From the NCBI GenBank assembly GCA_028687995.1, contig JAQTZA010000001.1, positions 186,001-250,000 on the forward strand: DNA of 64,000 bases, read 5' to 3'. The notes under the pieces were generated by a model. That model was not told where the DNA came from. It did not search any database and was given only the letters and a program-made list of their open reading frames with translations. The DNA comes from Bacteroidales bacterium. GTDB lineage: Bacteria; Bacteroidota; Bacteroidia; Bacteroidales; UBA7332. Within the stretch, counting starts at the first letter, position 1. Every line of letters starts with the position of its first letter. A program made the translations under genes and the position numbers. This document shows positions 35,277-43,876 of this stretch, one piece after another.

Positions 35277-35903
35277 ATGTTACGAGGATTATTACCTAAA
35301 GAGGAAGCCTTTTTTGATTATTTCGATCAATTAATGGTAATCAACAAAACGATTAGCGAAACTTTCGCAAACATGATCGAAGGAAAACTAGATCAACAAG
35401 AAGCATCTGCGACTATCAAAAAGTTAGAACGTGATGCCGATCGTATTTCTCGTGTGTGTTTGAATTTGCTTCACCGCACCTTTATCACACCTTTAGAAAG
35501 AGACGACATTTTCAACTTGGTTAAATGCCTCGACGGCTTTGCCGACAAAGTGAACTCTACAGCATTTCGCTTGGCTAACTTTGGTGTAACTGAGCTTCGT
35601 CCTGAATCTTATGAATTTGCCAAAATTATCGTAAATGCTGTTCAAGCACTCGAAGTAGCAATTCATGGATTGAAAAACATCAAGAAAAACGAACAAATTA
35701 TACGCGAAAAATGCATTTACATCCATGATCTCGAAAACGAATCAGACGAAATCAACCGTTTAGCTGTTTCAAAATTGTTCGAGCAAGATGATGTTATGTT
35801 ACTCATCAAATGGAAATCAATCTACGAACGCATGGAAAGCGCAGTAGATAGATTGGAGCGCGCTGCAAATATTATCGAAACCATCATCATCGATCATGCA
35901 TAA
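35277..35903 (+). CDS. DUF47/PhoU-like regulator of phosphate transport
   Basis: A 208-residue all-helical protein starting at MLRGLLPKEEAFFDYFDQL. The DUF47 features include IKKLERDADRISRVCLNLLHRTFITPLERDDIF and DLENESDEINRLAV, with acidic clusters suited to metal binding as in PhoU. It lies 56 bases upstream of a PiT phosphate transporter in the same direction, the usual pairing (pit accessory protein). It probably tunes the transporter's activity. The frame extends 19 residues upstream without family support. Confidence 0.9.
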   Translation: MLRGLLPKEEAFFDYFDQLMVINKTISETFANMIEGKLDQQEASATIKKLERDADRISRVCLNLLHRTFITPLERDDIFNLVKCLDGFADKVNSTAFRLANFGVTELRPESYEFAKIIVNAVQALEVAIHGLKNIKKNEQIIREKCIYIHDLENESDEINRLAVSKLFEQDDVMLLIKWKSIYERMESAVDRLERAANIIETIIIDHA

Positions 35904-35959
35904 GGCTCACTCAGAGAGTATATTTTTTATTTTTAATTAAAACTAAAAAAAGACTATCT

Positions 35960-36994
35960 ATGGAGTCTGGCATTTTAATTATTGTTATTATCACCGTATT
36001 GGTGGCATTGTCTTTTGATGTCATCAACGGTTTTCACGATGCGGCCAATTCAATAGCAACGATTGTTTCCACACGTGTACTTTCTCCGAAATTTGCCGTT
36101 CTTTGGGCAGCATTTTTCAACTTTATTGCCATGTTTATCTTTGCCCCAAAGGTAGCAAACACAATTTCCAAAATCATTCACATCGAAGGAACAGATCATG
36201 CTTTTATCTATGTGGTTTTAGCAGGAATTTTGGGTGCTATTTTCTGGGATTTACTGACATGGTGGTTTGGTCTTCCAGCGAGTTCATCTCACGCTCTACT
36301 CGGTGGACTTGTAGGTTCTGGATTAGCATACAAAGGTATGGCTGTCATCAATTGGACAAAAGTTACCGAAACCGCAGCATTTATCCCAATTGCCCCCATT
36401 ATTGGATTGGTGTTGGGATATATTATGATGCTAGGCGTAATTTGGTTGGTTCACAAGTGGACTCCTCAAAAAGTGGATAAATCATTTAGAGTTGGGCAAT
36501 TAGCTTCGGCAGCATTATACTCTATTAGTCACGGTGCAAATGATGCTCAAAAAACGATGGGTATTATTGTAGCCATTTTGGTTGCCGCCAATATGATGGG
36601 TCCTGACGTACAGTTATCTTTATCTGACCCTCAAACGGTATGGATCATTCTATCTTGTCAAACAGCAATGGCTGTGGGAACCATGATGGGCGGATGGAAA
36701 ATTGTGAAAACAATGGGAATGAAACTCACCAAATTAAAACCGGTTCATGGATTTTGTGCAGAGTTAGCGGGTTCAACCTCTATTCTCATTGCCACATCAT
36801 TGGGTATTCCTATTTCTACAACGCATGCAATTGCGGGTTCAATTATTGGCGTTGGCTCTGTACAAAGCCTTGCCGGAATCAAGTGGGATATCGCGTCAAG
36901 AATCGTAGTAGCTTGGGTACTCACTATCCCTGCAGCTGCTATTGTTAGCGCACTTATCTTCTGGTTGATTCAAGCTGTTCATCCTGGATTTTGA
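35960..36994 (+). CDS. pit: PiT-family inorganic phosphate transporter
   Basis: A 344-residue permease with about ten membrane helices and both copies of the PiT signature: GFHDAANSIATIVSTRVL near the N-terminus and SHGANDAQKTMGIIVAIL in the second half. It imports phosphate, often as a metal-phosphate complex, driven by H+ or Na+. It is the second gene of the DUF47-pit operon and is followed by a strong terminator. Confidence 0.93.
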   Translation: MESGILIIVIITVLVALSFDVINGFHDAANSIATIVSTRVLSPKFAVLWAAFFNFIAMFIFAPKVANTISKIIHIEGTDHAFIYVVLAGILGAIFWDLLTWWFGLPASSSHALLGGLVGSGLAYKGMAVINWTKVTETAAFIPIAPIIGLVLGYIMMLGVIWLVHKWTPQKVDKSFRVGQLASAALYSISHGANDAQKTMGIIVAILVAANMMGPDVQLSLSDPQTVWIILSCQTAMAVGTMMGGWKIVKTMGMKLTKLKPVHGFCAELAGSTSILIATSLGIPISTTHAIAGSIIGVGSVQSLAGIKWDIASRIVVAWVLTIPAAAIVSALIFWLIQAVHPGF

Positions 36995-37010
36995 TATACC
37001 CTCATATAAA

Positions 37011-37056
37011 AGAAACTCCCGCAATTGGATCTGAACCAATTGCGGGAGTTTCTATT
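37011..37056. terminator. Bidirectional terminator between pit and the HIT gene
   Basis: An 18-base perfect stem (AGAAACTCCCGCAATTGG with its complement) around a seven-base loop, flanked by A- and T-runs, between convergent genes. Confidence 0.9.
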
Positions 37057-37071
37057 TTATGCGTAATCTGT

Positions 37072-37464
37072 TTATATTTTCGATTGAATAGAGGCGGCGA
37101 TTTCTGCCATCTCATCTGAAGTAAGTTTTAACTTTGGATTTGCAAAGTTCATATCTTTCTCTGACTGCATCGGTATCAGATGTATGTGTGCGTGAGGCAC
37201 TTCCAATCCAATCACGGCAATTCCGACTCTCAAGCAAGGGATCGCTGCATCTATCGCTTTTGCTACTTTCTTGGCAAAAACCATCATTTCAGCAATAGAA
37301 TCATCATCAAGATCAAATAAATAGTCAATCTCCTGACGGGGAATAACCAACGTATGACCTTTACAAAGTGGATTTATATCCAGAAATGCGTAAAACTTAT
37401 CACTTTCGGCTACTTTGAAGGAGGGGATTTCACCGGATGCAATTCTACTGAATATTGTTGCCAT
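37072..37464 (-). CDS. HIT-family nucleotide hydrolase
   Basis: A 130-residue histidine-triad protein of the HINT type. N-terminal TIFSRIASGEIPSFKVAES, central PLCKGHTLVIPRQE and the triad HAHIHLIP are present. HINT proteins cleave aminoacyl- or phosphoramidate nucleotides. It starts 32 bases after the greA stop and is likely co-transcribed with it. Confidence 0.93.
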   Translation of the reverse strand: MATIFSRIASGEIPSFKVAESDKFYAFLDINPLCKGHTLVIPRQEIDYLFDLDDDSIAEMMVFAKKVAKAIDAAIPCLRVGIAVIGLEVPHAHIHLIPMQSEKDMNFANPKLKLTSDEMAEIAASIQSKI

Positions 37465-37495
37465 TTCGAGTCAATTTAGCAGGTATCACATTGTG

Positions 37496-37966
37496 TTAAA
37501 TAGAAATCTCTACCACTTCAAATGACATTAACCCAGAAGGTACCGTGATTTCAACCACATCACCCACTTTTTTACCAAGTAATCCTTTTGCTATAGGCGT
37601 ATTCACGGCAAGTTTACCCTCTTTTAGGTTTGCCTCAGTTTCCGATACCAACATATATTGCATTTCGGCATTCGTTTTTAAGTTACGAATCTTTACTTTA
37701 TTCAGTATCTGAACCGTATCCGTATTCAACAAGGTTTCGTCGAGAAATCGAGTATTGGCAACAATATCTTTCAATTGTCCAATTTTCATTTCGAGCAATC
37801 CTTGCGCCTCTTTTGCTGCATCGTATTCAGCATTTTCAGATAAGTCACCCTTATCTCTCGCCTCGCCTATTTGTCTTGATATTTCTGGGCGTTTTACCGT
37901 TTCCAGATGATTCAGTTCGCTCAAGAGTTTTTTGTAACCCTCTTGTGTCATGTAGTTTACAGACAT
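37496..37966 (-). CDS. greA: Transcription elongation factor GreA
   Basis: A 156-residue protein that rescues backtracked RNA polymerase by stimulating transcript cleavage. The N-terminal coiled coil contains the tip motif GDLSENAEYDAAKEAQG with the acidic catalytic residues, and the C-terminal FKBP-like domain ends in FEVVEISI. Length is standard. It has a near-consensus promoter about 100 bases upstream, leaving a leader that contains a small CCGAxxGTATCGATCGG hairpin. Confidence 0.95.
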   Translation of the reverse strand: MSVNYMTQEGYKKLLSELNHLETVKRPEISRQIGEARDKGDLSENAEYDAAKEAQGLLEMKIGQLKDIVANTRFLDETLLNTDTVQILNKVKIRNLKTNAEMQYMLVSETEANLKEGKLAVNTPIAKGLLGKKVGDVVEITVPSGLMSFEVVEISI

Positions 37967-38065
37967 ATTTCCTCCAATTTATATGACTTTGATATTTATA
38001 AAAAAGAAAAGAATCCCGACCGTATCGATCGGAACTCCCTCAAGATGTTTTCTTCAATGTTATTG

Positions 38066-38096
38066 CAAAGATAAAGTATATTTTGTTCGTTGCAAA
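38066..38096 (-). promoter_or_regulatory. Consensus promoter of greA-HIT
   Basis: On the minus strand TTTG (38096 to 38093), 19 bases, then TATCTTTG (38073 to 38066). This is the best -33/-7 match in the window for the Bacteroidota primary sigma factor. Confidence 0.7.
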
Positions 38097-38112
38097 TATT
38101 TTATGCTAAAAT

Positions 38113-39255
38113 TTAGAGCAGCTTATCAATTTCAGATTTTAGATTTTTTGGATCTAAAATGCGTTTTTCAACGTCACCATTTTTATTGATCAAAAAGATG
38201 GTCGGAATCTCACGAACATTATACATCTGTGCTATGGAAGTGCGACTACCCGAAATATCTCTTACACAAACCCATGGTAAATGTGCCGCAGAAACTTTCC
38301 AGAAATTTTCGTCGTCATCCAATGAAACTTGGTATATTTCTAATCCATTTGCCTTTTTCGCTTGATAAATTTCTCCTAAAAGCATATTCAAAGTTGGTGA
38401 AAATTGAGTTTGATATGCCGTAAAACTTAACACAACCACCTTGCCTTTTAATAACGACAACTTCTTCACACTTCCATGAATGTCGGGCAATTCAATTTCA
38501 AGACTACCAACTGAATTTAATTCATTAGCCGGAATATAGACCTCCTTGTTTTTTCGCATTGCTGCCATTGCCTGCAATGTAAATTCCTTTAAATGGATAG
38601 ATCTCGGATTTTTTGGATAAAACGTATCATACGAGGTTGCCACAGCACCAAATACTCGAATATCCGCTGATGATGATGGATCGAAAATCAAGAACGAATA
38701 TACTCTCTGAAAAAGTGCAAAATATGCTGCGGCCGATTTGGGATTGGCAAAAATAATGCGAGATGCCACCTTTTTATATTCTGCCAATTTCTGCATAACA
38801 CTTTCCTCAAATTGTGCTTGTTCCATCACTCCCTTTTCCTTTAATTTAAAAAGTGAATCTACAGCAATTTTGGTTTTTAAACCCATTTGATTCAATTGCT
38901 GAATATCAGTGCAATTTTTGGAACCAGCTACACTATAATTTTGAGCAAAATCTTTCAAATTAGATTTCACTTCTATTGTTTCGGTTGAATCTATAGAAAG
39001 ATTAATCACTTGGTTATTTAACCTCAATCGATAAAATTCAGGAGCATTTTCGGGTCGCTTTTCTTTAAACTTGAAATCTCCATCAGCAGAAATCTTTACG
39101 GAATCAATAATTTCCGTTTGGCTGATTCCGACCTGTTCAAGGTAAAGCATCTTATCTGACGCTTTATCAATTTGTCCTTTAATTTTAAAGGTTTTTGTGT
39201 TAGTGCACGAAACTAACAATAAAACAGAGATTAATGACCCTAAAATGCGCTTCAT
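38113..39255 (-). CDS. TlpA/thioredoxin-like lipoprotein without the CxxC motif
   Basis: A 380-residue lipoprotein starting at MKRILGSLISVLLLVSC with lipid cysteine C17. An N-terminal DUF4369-like domain (about 22-110, FKIKGQIDKASDKMLYLEQV) is followed by helices and a TlpA/AhpC-like thioredoxin fold from about residue 240. Where the fold normally has WCxxC, the sequence reads SFTAYQTQFSP, with no cysteine, so a classical disulfide function is unlikely. The cis-proline segment REIPTIFLINKNG is intact. It may be a structural or binding relative. It is divergent from pnp. Confidence 0.82.
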   Translation of the reverse strand: MKRILGSLISVLLLVSCTNTKTFKIKGQIDKASDKMLYLEQVGISQTEIIDSVKISADGDFKFKEKRPENAPEFYRLRLNNQVINLSIDSTETIEVKSNLKDFAQNYSVAGSKNCTDIQQLNQMGLKTKIAVDSLFKLKEKGVMEQAQFEESVMQKLAEYKKVASRIIFANPKSAAAYFALFQRVYSFLIFDPSSSADIRVFGAVATSYDTFYPKNPRSIHLKEFTLQAMAAMRKNKEVYIPANELNSVGSLEIELPDIHGSVKKLSLLKGKVVVLSFTAYQTQFSPTLNMLLGEIYQAKKANGLEIYQVSLDDDENFWKVSAAHLPWVCVRDISGSRTSIAQMYNVREIPTIFLINKNGDVEKRILDPKNLKSEIDKLL

Positions 39256-39475
39256 ACTTATTTTCAAAATAGTTGTATAATAATATTCCCACCTCAAAAA
39301 GAGACTATTTTCTCCTGCAAACATAGTCAATAATTTAGAAAAAGTAACATTCAACATGTAATCTTTTCTAATATTTAGTTGCCGTCACTCGTCATTTTGG
39401 GTCTTAATTAATTCAAAACCACATTATAAATAGAATTTTAGCCTTTTCAAACTTCCTAAGCTGCAAACTTTATCT

Positions 39476-39483
39476 TATCTTTG
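39476..39483 (+). promoter_or_regulatory. -7 box for pnp
   Basis: TATCTTTG, an exact TAnnTTTG match. It leaves a leader of about 45 bases before the pnp ATG. Confidence 0.5.
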
Positions 39484-39532
39484 CCTGATTTTTAGACGAA
39501 AAAAAAATAAAAAACTTAGAGATTTAAAGTTT

Positions 39533-41665
39533 ATGGTAAATCCAATTATTAAGACGATCGATTTAGGTGATGGAAGACAAATCACCATCGAAACCGGCAA
39601 GTTGGCGAAACAAGCTGACGGTTCGGTAATGGTACGTATGGGAAACACAATGTTGTTGGCGACAGTTTGCTCGGCACAAGATGCAAATCCCGGTACAGAT
39701 TTTATGCCCCTTCAGGTAGAATACAAAGAGAGATATGCCGCAAACGGTAGATTTCCAGGTGGTTTCACCCGTAGAGAAGGCAGAGCTTCGGACGCTGAAA
39801 TTTTAGTTTGTCGATTGGTGGATCGCGCTTTGCGTCCATTGTTTCCTGACGATTTCCACGCTGAAACTTTTGTAAATATCCTATTGGTTTCTGCGGATGG
39901 CGAAGATATGCCGGATGCATTGGCAGGTTTAGCAGCATCTGCAGCTTTGGCTGTATCTGATGTTCCTTTCAACGGACCAATTTCTGAGGTACGCGTTGGT
40001 CGTATTAATGGTTCATTTATTGTTAACCCTACTTTTGCTCAATTGAAAGAGGCCGATATGGACATCATGGTGGCTGCTACGATTGACAACATTATGATGG
40101 TAGAGGGTGAAATGAAAGAAGTTTCGGAAGCTGAATTGCTCGAAGCAATGAAAGTGGCTCACGAAGCAATCAAGATTCAATGTCAAGCTCAAATCGAACT
40201 GACTGAAATGGTTGGTAAAACGGTGAAACGCGTTTATTGCCATGAAGTTAATGACGAAGATCTTCGTAAAGATGTTTGGTCTAAAACATACGATAAAGCA
40301 TTTGTAGCTGCTACAGCTTGCAACCCTAACAAACACGAACGTGCTGCAGCTTTCAAGGCTGTTATTGCAGAATACAAAGCAGGCCTGACCGAAGAGCAAT
40401 TGGCTGCTGGTGGCGCTTTGATTGGCAAATATTACCACGATGTAGAGAAAGAAGCGATGCGTCGCAGCATACTCGACGAAGGCAAACGCCTCGATGGTCG
40501 CTCAACTACCGAAATTCGCCCGATCTGGAGCGAAATCGACTATCTACCAGGACCTCACGGTTCGGCAGTGTTCACACGCGGAGAAACTCAGTCGTTGACT
40601 ACTGTTACGTTAGGTACAAAAAATGACGAGAAATTGATTGACGAAGTGTTGGAAAAAGGTCGCGAACGCTTCCTTCTTCACTACAACTTCCCACCATTCT
40701 CAACTGGTGAGGCTCGCGCACAACGCGGAACTGGTCGTCGCGAGATTGGTCACGGTAACCTCGCTCACCGTGCTTTAAAAGGTATGATTCCTGCTGATTA
40801 TGCTTACACTGTTCGTATCGTTTCTGATATCCTTGAATCTAACGGTTCGTCTTCAATGGCAACTGTTTGTGCTGGAACATTAGCATTGATGGATGCAGGA
40901 GTGAAAATCGCTAAACCAGTTTCTGGTATTGCAATGGGATTGATTTCTGAAAACAAAGGCAAAAACTTTGCTGTATTATCAGATATTCTTGGTGACGAAG
41001 ATCACTTGGGAGATATGGACTTCAAGGTAACAGGTACCAAAGACGGTATCACTGCCACTCAGATGGACATCAAAGTAGATGGTCTATCATACGAAATCCT
41101 CGAGAAAGCATTAATGCAAGCTCGCGAAGGCCGTATGCACATCTTAGGAAAAATCACCGAAACGATTGCTGAACCACGTGCAGATCTCAAACCTCACGCA
41201 CCTCGCATCGAAGTGATTATCATTCCTAAAGATTTCATTGGTGCAATCATTGGCCCTGGTGGAAAAATCATTCAAGATATTCAAGAAAAATCAGGTGCAG
41301 TTGTCTCTATTGAAGAGATTGACGGAGCTGGTCGTGTATCTATCTCAGGAACTAACCTTCAATCGATTGAAGCTGCTATGAGCCGCATCAAAGGGATTGT
41401 CGCTATTCCAGAACCAGGAGAAACCTACAAAGGTAAAGTGAAATCAATCATGCCATTTGGTGCATTCGTTGAATTCATGCCGGGCAAAGACGGATTACTT
41501 CACATCTCAGAAATCGACTGGAAACGCCTCGAAACCGTTGAAGAGTCTGGGTTAAAAGAGGGTGACGAAATAGAAGTGAAACTGCTCGAAATCGACAAAA
41601 AAACTGGCAAATTCAAACTTTCGCGTAAAGCGTTGCTACCACGTCCCGAGGCTAAAAAAGAGTAG
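39533..41665 (+). CDS. pnp: Polynucleotide phosphorylase
   Basis: A 710-residue phosphorolytic 3'-5' exoribonuclease of the degradosome. Two RNase PH domains (about 10-225 and 320-540, with [20 protein letters not shown]), a helical linker, a KH domain ([13 protein letters not shown], about 566-578) and an S1 domain (from about residue 630, [19 protein letters not shown]) are in the normal order. Length is standard. It is transcribed alone and ends at a terminator. No rpsO gene is adjacent, unlike in proteobacteria. Confidence 0.97.
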   Translation: MVNPIIKTIDLGDGRQITIETGKLAKQADGSVMVRMGNTMLLATVCSAQDANPGTDFMPLQVEYKERYAANGRFPGGFTRREGRASDAEILVCRLVDRALRPLFPDDFHAETFVNILLVSADGEDMPDALAGLAASAALAVSDVPFNGPISEVRVGRINGSFIVNPTFAQLKEADMDIMVAATIDNIMMVEGEMKEVSEAELLEAMKVAHEAIKIQCQAQIELTEMVGKTVKRVYCHEVNDEDLRKDVWSKTYDKAFVAATACNPNKHERAAAFKAVIAEYKAGLTEEQLAAGGALIGKYYHDVEKEAMRRSILDEGKRLDGRSTTEIRPIWSEIDYLPGPHGSAVFTRGETQSLTTVTLGTKNDEKLIDEVLEKGRERFLLHYNFPPFSTGEARAQRGTGRREIGHGNLAHRALKGMIPADYAYTVRIVSDILESNGSSSMATVCAGTLALMDAGVKIAKPVSGIAMGLISENKGKNFAVLSDILGDEDHLGDMDFKVTGTKDGITATQMDIKVDGLSYEILEKALMQAREGRMHILGKITETIAEPRADLKPHAPRIEVIIIPKDFIGAIIGPGGKIIQDIQEKSGAVVSIEEIDGAGRVSISGTNLQSIEAAMSRIKGIVAIPEPGETYKGKVKSIMPFGAFVEFMPGKDGLLHISEIDWKRLETVEESGLKEGDEIEVKLLEIDKKTGKFKLSRKALLPRPEAKKE

Positions 41666-41685
41666 TCCCCTACTCCTCATATCAC

Positions 41686-41723
41686 AAAGACCGTTCCGAA
41701 AAATTTCAGAGCGGTCTTTTTTG
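41686..41723 (+). terminator. Terminator after pnp
   Basis: AAAGACCGTTC pairs with GAGCGGTCTTT (one mismatch) around a 15-base loop and is followed by TTTT. Confidence 0.8.
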
Positions 41724-41731
41724 TATGGCAA

Positions 41732-41824
41732 ATGTTGTGCAAATTGCAAAAAACCGTATCAGATGTCTATGATAAAATCAAAGGGTTTGTCGATACGTTT
41801 GTGGATGGAATTGAGGAAAATTGA
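41732..41824 (+). CDS. Possible 30-residue small protein
   Basis: A 31-codon frame beginning ATG TTG TGC, nine bases after the pnp terminator. The peptide contains KTVSDVYDKIKGFVDTFV followed by an acidic end. Its spacing of Val, Ile and Phe is that of an amphipathic helix, which raises interest, but there is no visible promoter or ribosome-binding site and chance frames of this size are common. Confidence 0.2.
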   Translation: MLCKLQKTVSDVYDKIKGFVDTFVDGIEEN

Positions 41825-42031
41825 TCCTGAAAGATCTTACAACCTATCAGCTAAATTAGCTTAAATTCTGGATTTTTGAAATTACTTTTTTTCACTGGTA
41901 CAAATCATTGTACTAGTGAAATACTCATATCATCTGTCTTAATTACTAGTGTTCAATTATGGCTGTTTAATATTTTGAAAATTATAAACAGTTTTTCGCC
42001 ATTATGGGCAGTATTTAGAATGAAAACACAT
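41825..42031. other. Gene-free region upstream of the PUL
   Basis: About 200 AT-rich bases with no reading frame or clear repeat. The short ACTAGTG occurs twice around 41924 and 41947. It may include control sites for the ECF sigma gene, but none can be identified. Confidence 0.35.
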
Positions 42032-42039
42032 TATATTTG
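42032..42039 (+). promoter_or_regulatory. Candidate -7 box for the PUL sigma gene
   Basis: TATATTTG, an exact TAnnTTTG match, 67 bases upstream of the sigma-factor ATG. A second match, TAATTTTG, lies at 42053-42060. Which one is used cannot be told. Confidence 0.35.
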
Positions 42040-42105
42040 ACCTAAATATCTTTAATTTTGAGAAGCCAAAATAAAGCATATCTTTCTAAACCTTATTGAT
42101 GATAT

Positions 42106-42672
42106 ATGATTTCTCCTCCAAAAGACAGGCTAAAAGCATTTAATGAGGCATATCAGAAATACTATAGGAAATGCTTCCTATTCGCAAAATCGTATGTTCA
42201 TGACATTGCTGTAGCAGATGATTTTGCTTCAGAAGCAATGGTAAAGTTGTGGGAAAACTTCGAATCGATGAACGATGTAATAAATATACAAGCCTTCTTA
42301 CTTACCATCGTAAAAAACCTATCAATTAATTATTTGAGACACGAACAGCTCATTTTAGATGCGCATCAATCTATTGCAAGCAACTCGCAGCGGGAAATAG
42401 AATTGCGAATTTCATCTCTTGAATCTTGCGACCCCTCGTTACTTTTTTCCGAAGAAGTGCGACAAATTTTTGAGGAAACATTAGCCTCGTTACCTGAACA
42501 AACAAGAAGCATCTTTTATATGAGCCGCATAGAAGATAAATCGATAAAGGAAATTGCTCAAAATTTTGGGATATCGGTGAAAGGTGTCGATTATCATATC
42601 GCCAAAGCATTGAAAGTTCTTAGAGTGAGCCTGAAAGATTATCTTCCATCGTTAATGTTCCTACTTTACTAA
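42106..42672 (+). CDS. ECF-type RNA polymerase sigma-70 factor
   Basis: A 188-residue sigma factor. Region 2 covers RKCFLFAKSYVHDIAVADDF and SEAMVKLWE; region 4 covers LPEQTRSIFYMSRIEDKSIK and the helix-turn-helix NFGISVKGVDYHIAKAL. It belongs to the Bacteroidota group paired with FecR anti-sigma factors to control SusC/D loci. It is the first gene of the polysaccharide locus, with the anti-sigma gene next. It probably activates the SusC promoter when released. Confidence 0.9.
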   Translation: MISPPKDRLKAFNEAYQKYYRKCFLFAKSYVHDIAVADDFASEAMVKLWENFESMNDVINIQAFLLTIVKNLSINYLRHEQLILDAHQSIASNSQREIELRISSLESCDPSLLFSEEVRQIFEETLASLPEQTRSIFYMSRIEDKSIKEIAQNFGISVKGVDYHIAKALKVLRVSLKDYLPSLMFLLY

Positions 42673-42843
42673 ATATACCCAAATTGTACAATCTCAATTT
42701 CTTACAATTCAGTTAAATTGATTGATTGATTGAAGAAAATGCAGATTTCTTCTAGTGATATTTAATTCTCATTTGTCTCTATTATGAGGATTAATAAGAT
42801 TGATTGAATATACAAACTTTTTCTATCCTTAAAAAAAAATTTT

Positions 42844-43791
42844 ATGAATACCGAATTACTTCACACCTATCTGAGAGGAGATGCTACTGCCAAACAAAAA
42901 TTGGAAGTATTGCTTTGGATTGAAAAGAATTCAGCGAATAGGAAAGAATATGAACAACTCCGAAAGCTGTATGATTTCTCTACATGGAATGGTGATTCTA
43001 TACAATTACTTAACCGAAAACAATCTGCCATCAGACGTCTCTTTACAATTCCATTGGTAAAAGAAGTGAGCAAGATTGCCGCAATTATTATAGTAGCTGT
43101 TGGAGGGACGTTATTCCTTAAAAACCTGACCAATTCAGGCGCTGATTTGTTGACTCAAACAATTGAAGTACCAACAGGACAACATGTAAATTTAACCTTG
43201 TCTGACGGAACTAAGGTGTCATTGAATTCAAACTCTAAATTGCATTTCCCTAATTCTTTCGATCATAAAACAAGAACTGTAGTATTAGATGGTGAAGGTT
43301 ATTTTGAGGTAGCACACAACGCAGACAAGCCTTTTCATGTGAAAACATCCAAATACGATGTGAAAGTTTTGGGAACTGTATTTAATGTCATGTCGTATAA
43401 TAATTCCGATATTTTTGAAACCTCCTTACTTAAAGGATCTGTCTGTGTTAGCAATTTGAAAACAACAGAACATGTGTTTCTAAAACCGCACGAAAAAGCA
43501 CAAAGCACGAAAGATGGATTATCTGTGAGTCAGCTTAGTTCTGAAGATCTATTCTTGTGGCGAAAAGGCGTTTATGTGTTCAAAAATGAGTCAATGTTGA
43601 GCGTTTTTAAGAAATTAGAAGAATATTACCAAACAGATATTATCATTAGAAATAGTGAAATTAACACGACGACTATAACCGGAAAATTCAGACAAAAAGA
43701 TGGAATTGACCAGATAATCAGAGTATTACAAAAAGAGAAAGATTTTAAATATTACAACGATATGGATAATAACAGGATTTACATCTATTAG
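42844..43791 (+). CDS. FecR-family anti-sigma factor
   Basis: A 315-residue membrane protein. The cytoplasmic N-terminus (about 1-75) would hold the sigma factor, one membrane helix follows (IAAIIIVAVGGTLFL, about 78-92), then the periplasmic FecR domain (TIEVPTGQHVNLTLSDGTKV, DGEGYFEVAHNADKPFHVKT) and a C-terminal DUF4974 domain (about 245-315). It would relay a signal from the STN domain of the adjacent SusC to the sigma factor. It lies 171 bases after the sigma gene and 85 bases before susC. Confidence 0.92.
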   Translation: MNTELLHTYLRGDATAKQKLEVLLWIEKNSANRKEYEQLRKLYDFSTWNGDSIQLLNRKQSAIRRLFTIPLVKEVSKIAAIIIVAVGGTLFLKNLTNSGADLLTQTIEVPTGQHVNLTLSDGTKVSLNSNSKLHFPNSFDHKTRTVVLDGEGYFEVAHNADKPFHVKTSKYDVKVLGTVFNVMSYNNSDIFETSLLKGSVCVSNLKTTEHVFLKPHEKAQSTKDGLSVSQLSSEDLFLWRKGVYVFKNESMLSVFKKLEEYYQTDIIIRNSEINTTTITGKFRQKDGIDQIIRVLQKEKDFKYYNDMDNNRIYIY

Positions 43792-43876
43792 CCAGTAATA
43801 TTCTGTTTGTGCAAGTTTCTATTATTACAAATACGAAACTTTTCCTTTGAAATTATAACCATTTAATACGAAAACC

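Noticed and set aside
36103..36948. Long alternate-frame readings within the phosphate transporter gene
   Set aside because: They overlap a well-supported PiT gene in another frame and show no family similarity.
40013..40438. 141-codon minus-strand frame inside pnp
   Set aside because: It is antisense to conserved PNPase sequence and rich in Phe, Cys and Ser, as expected for a shadow frame.
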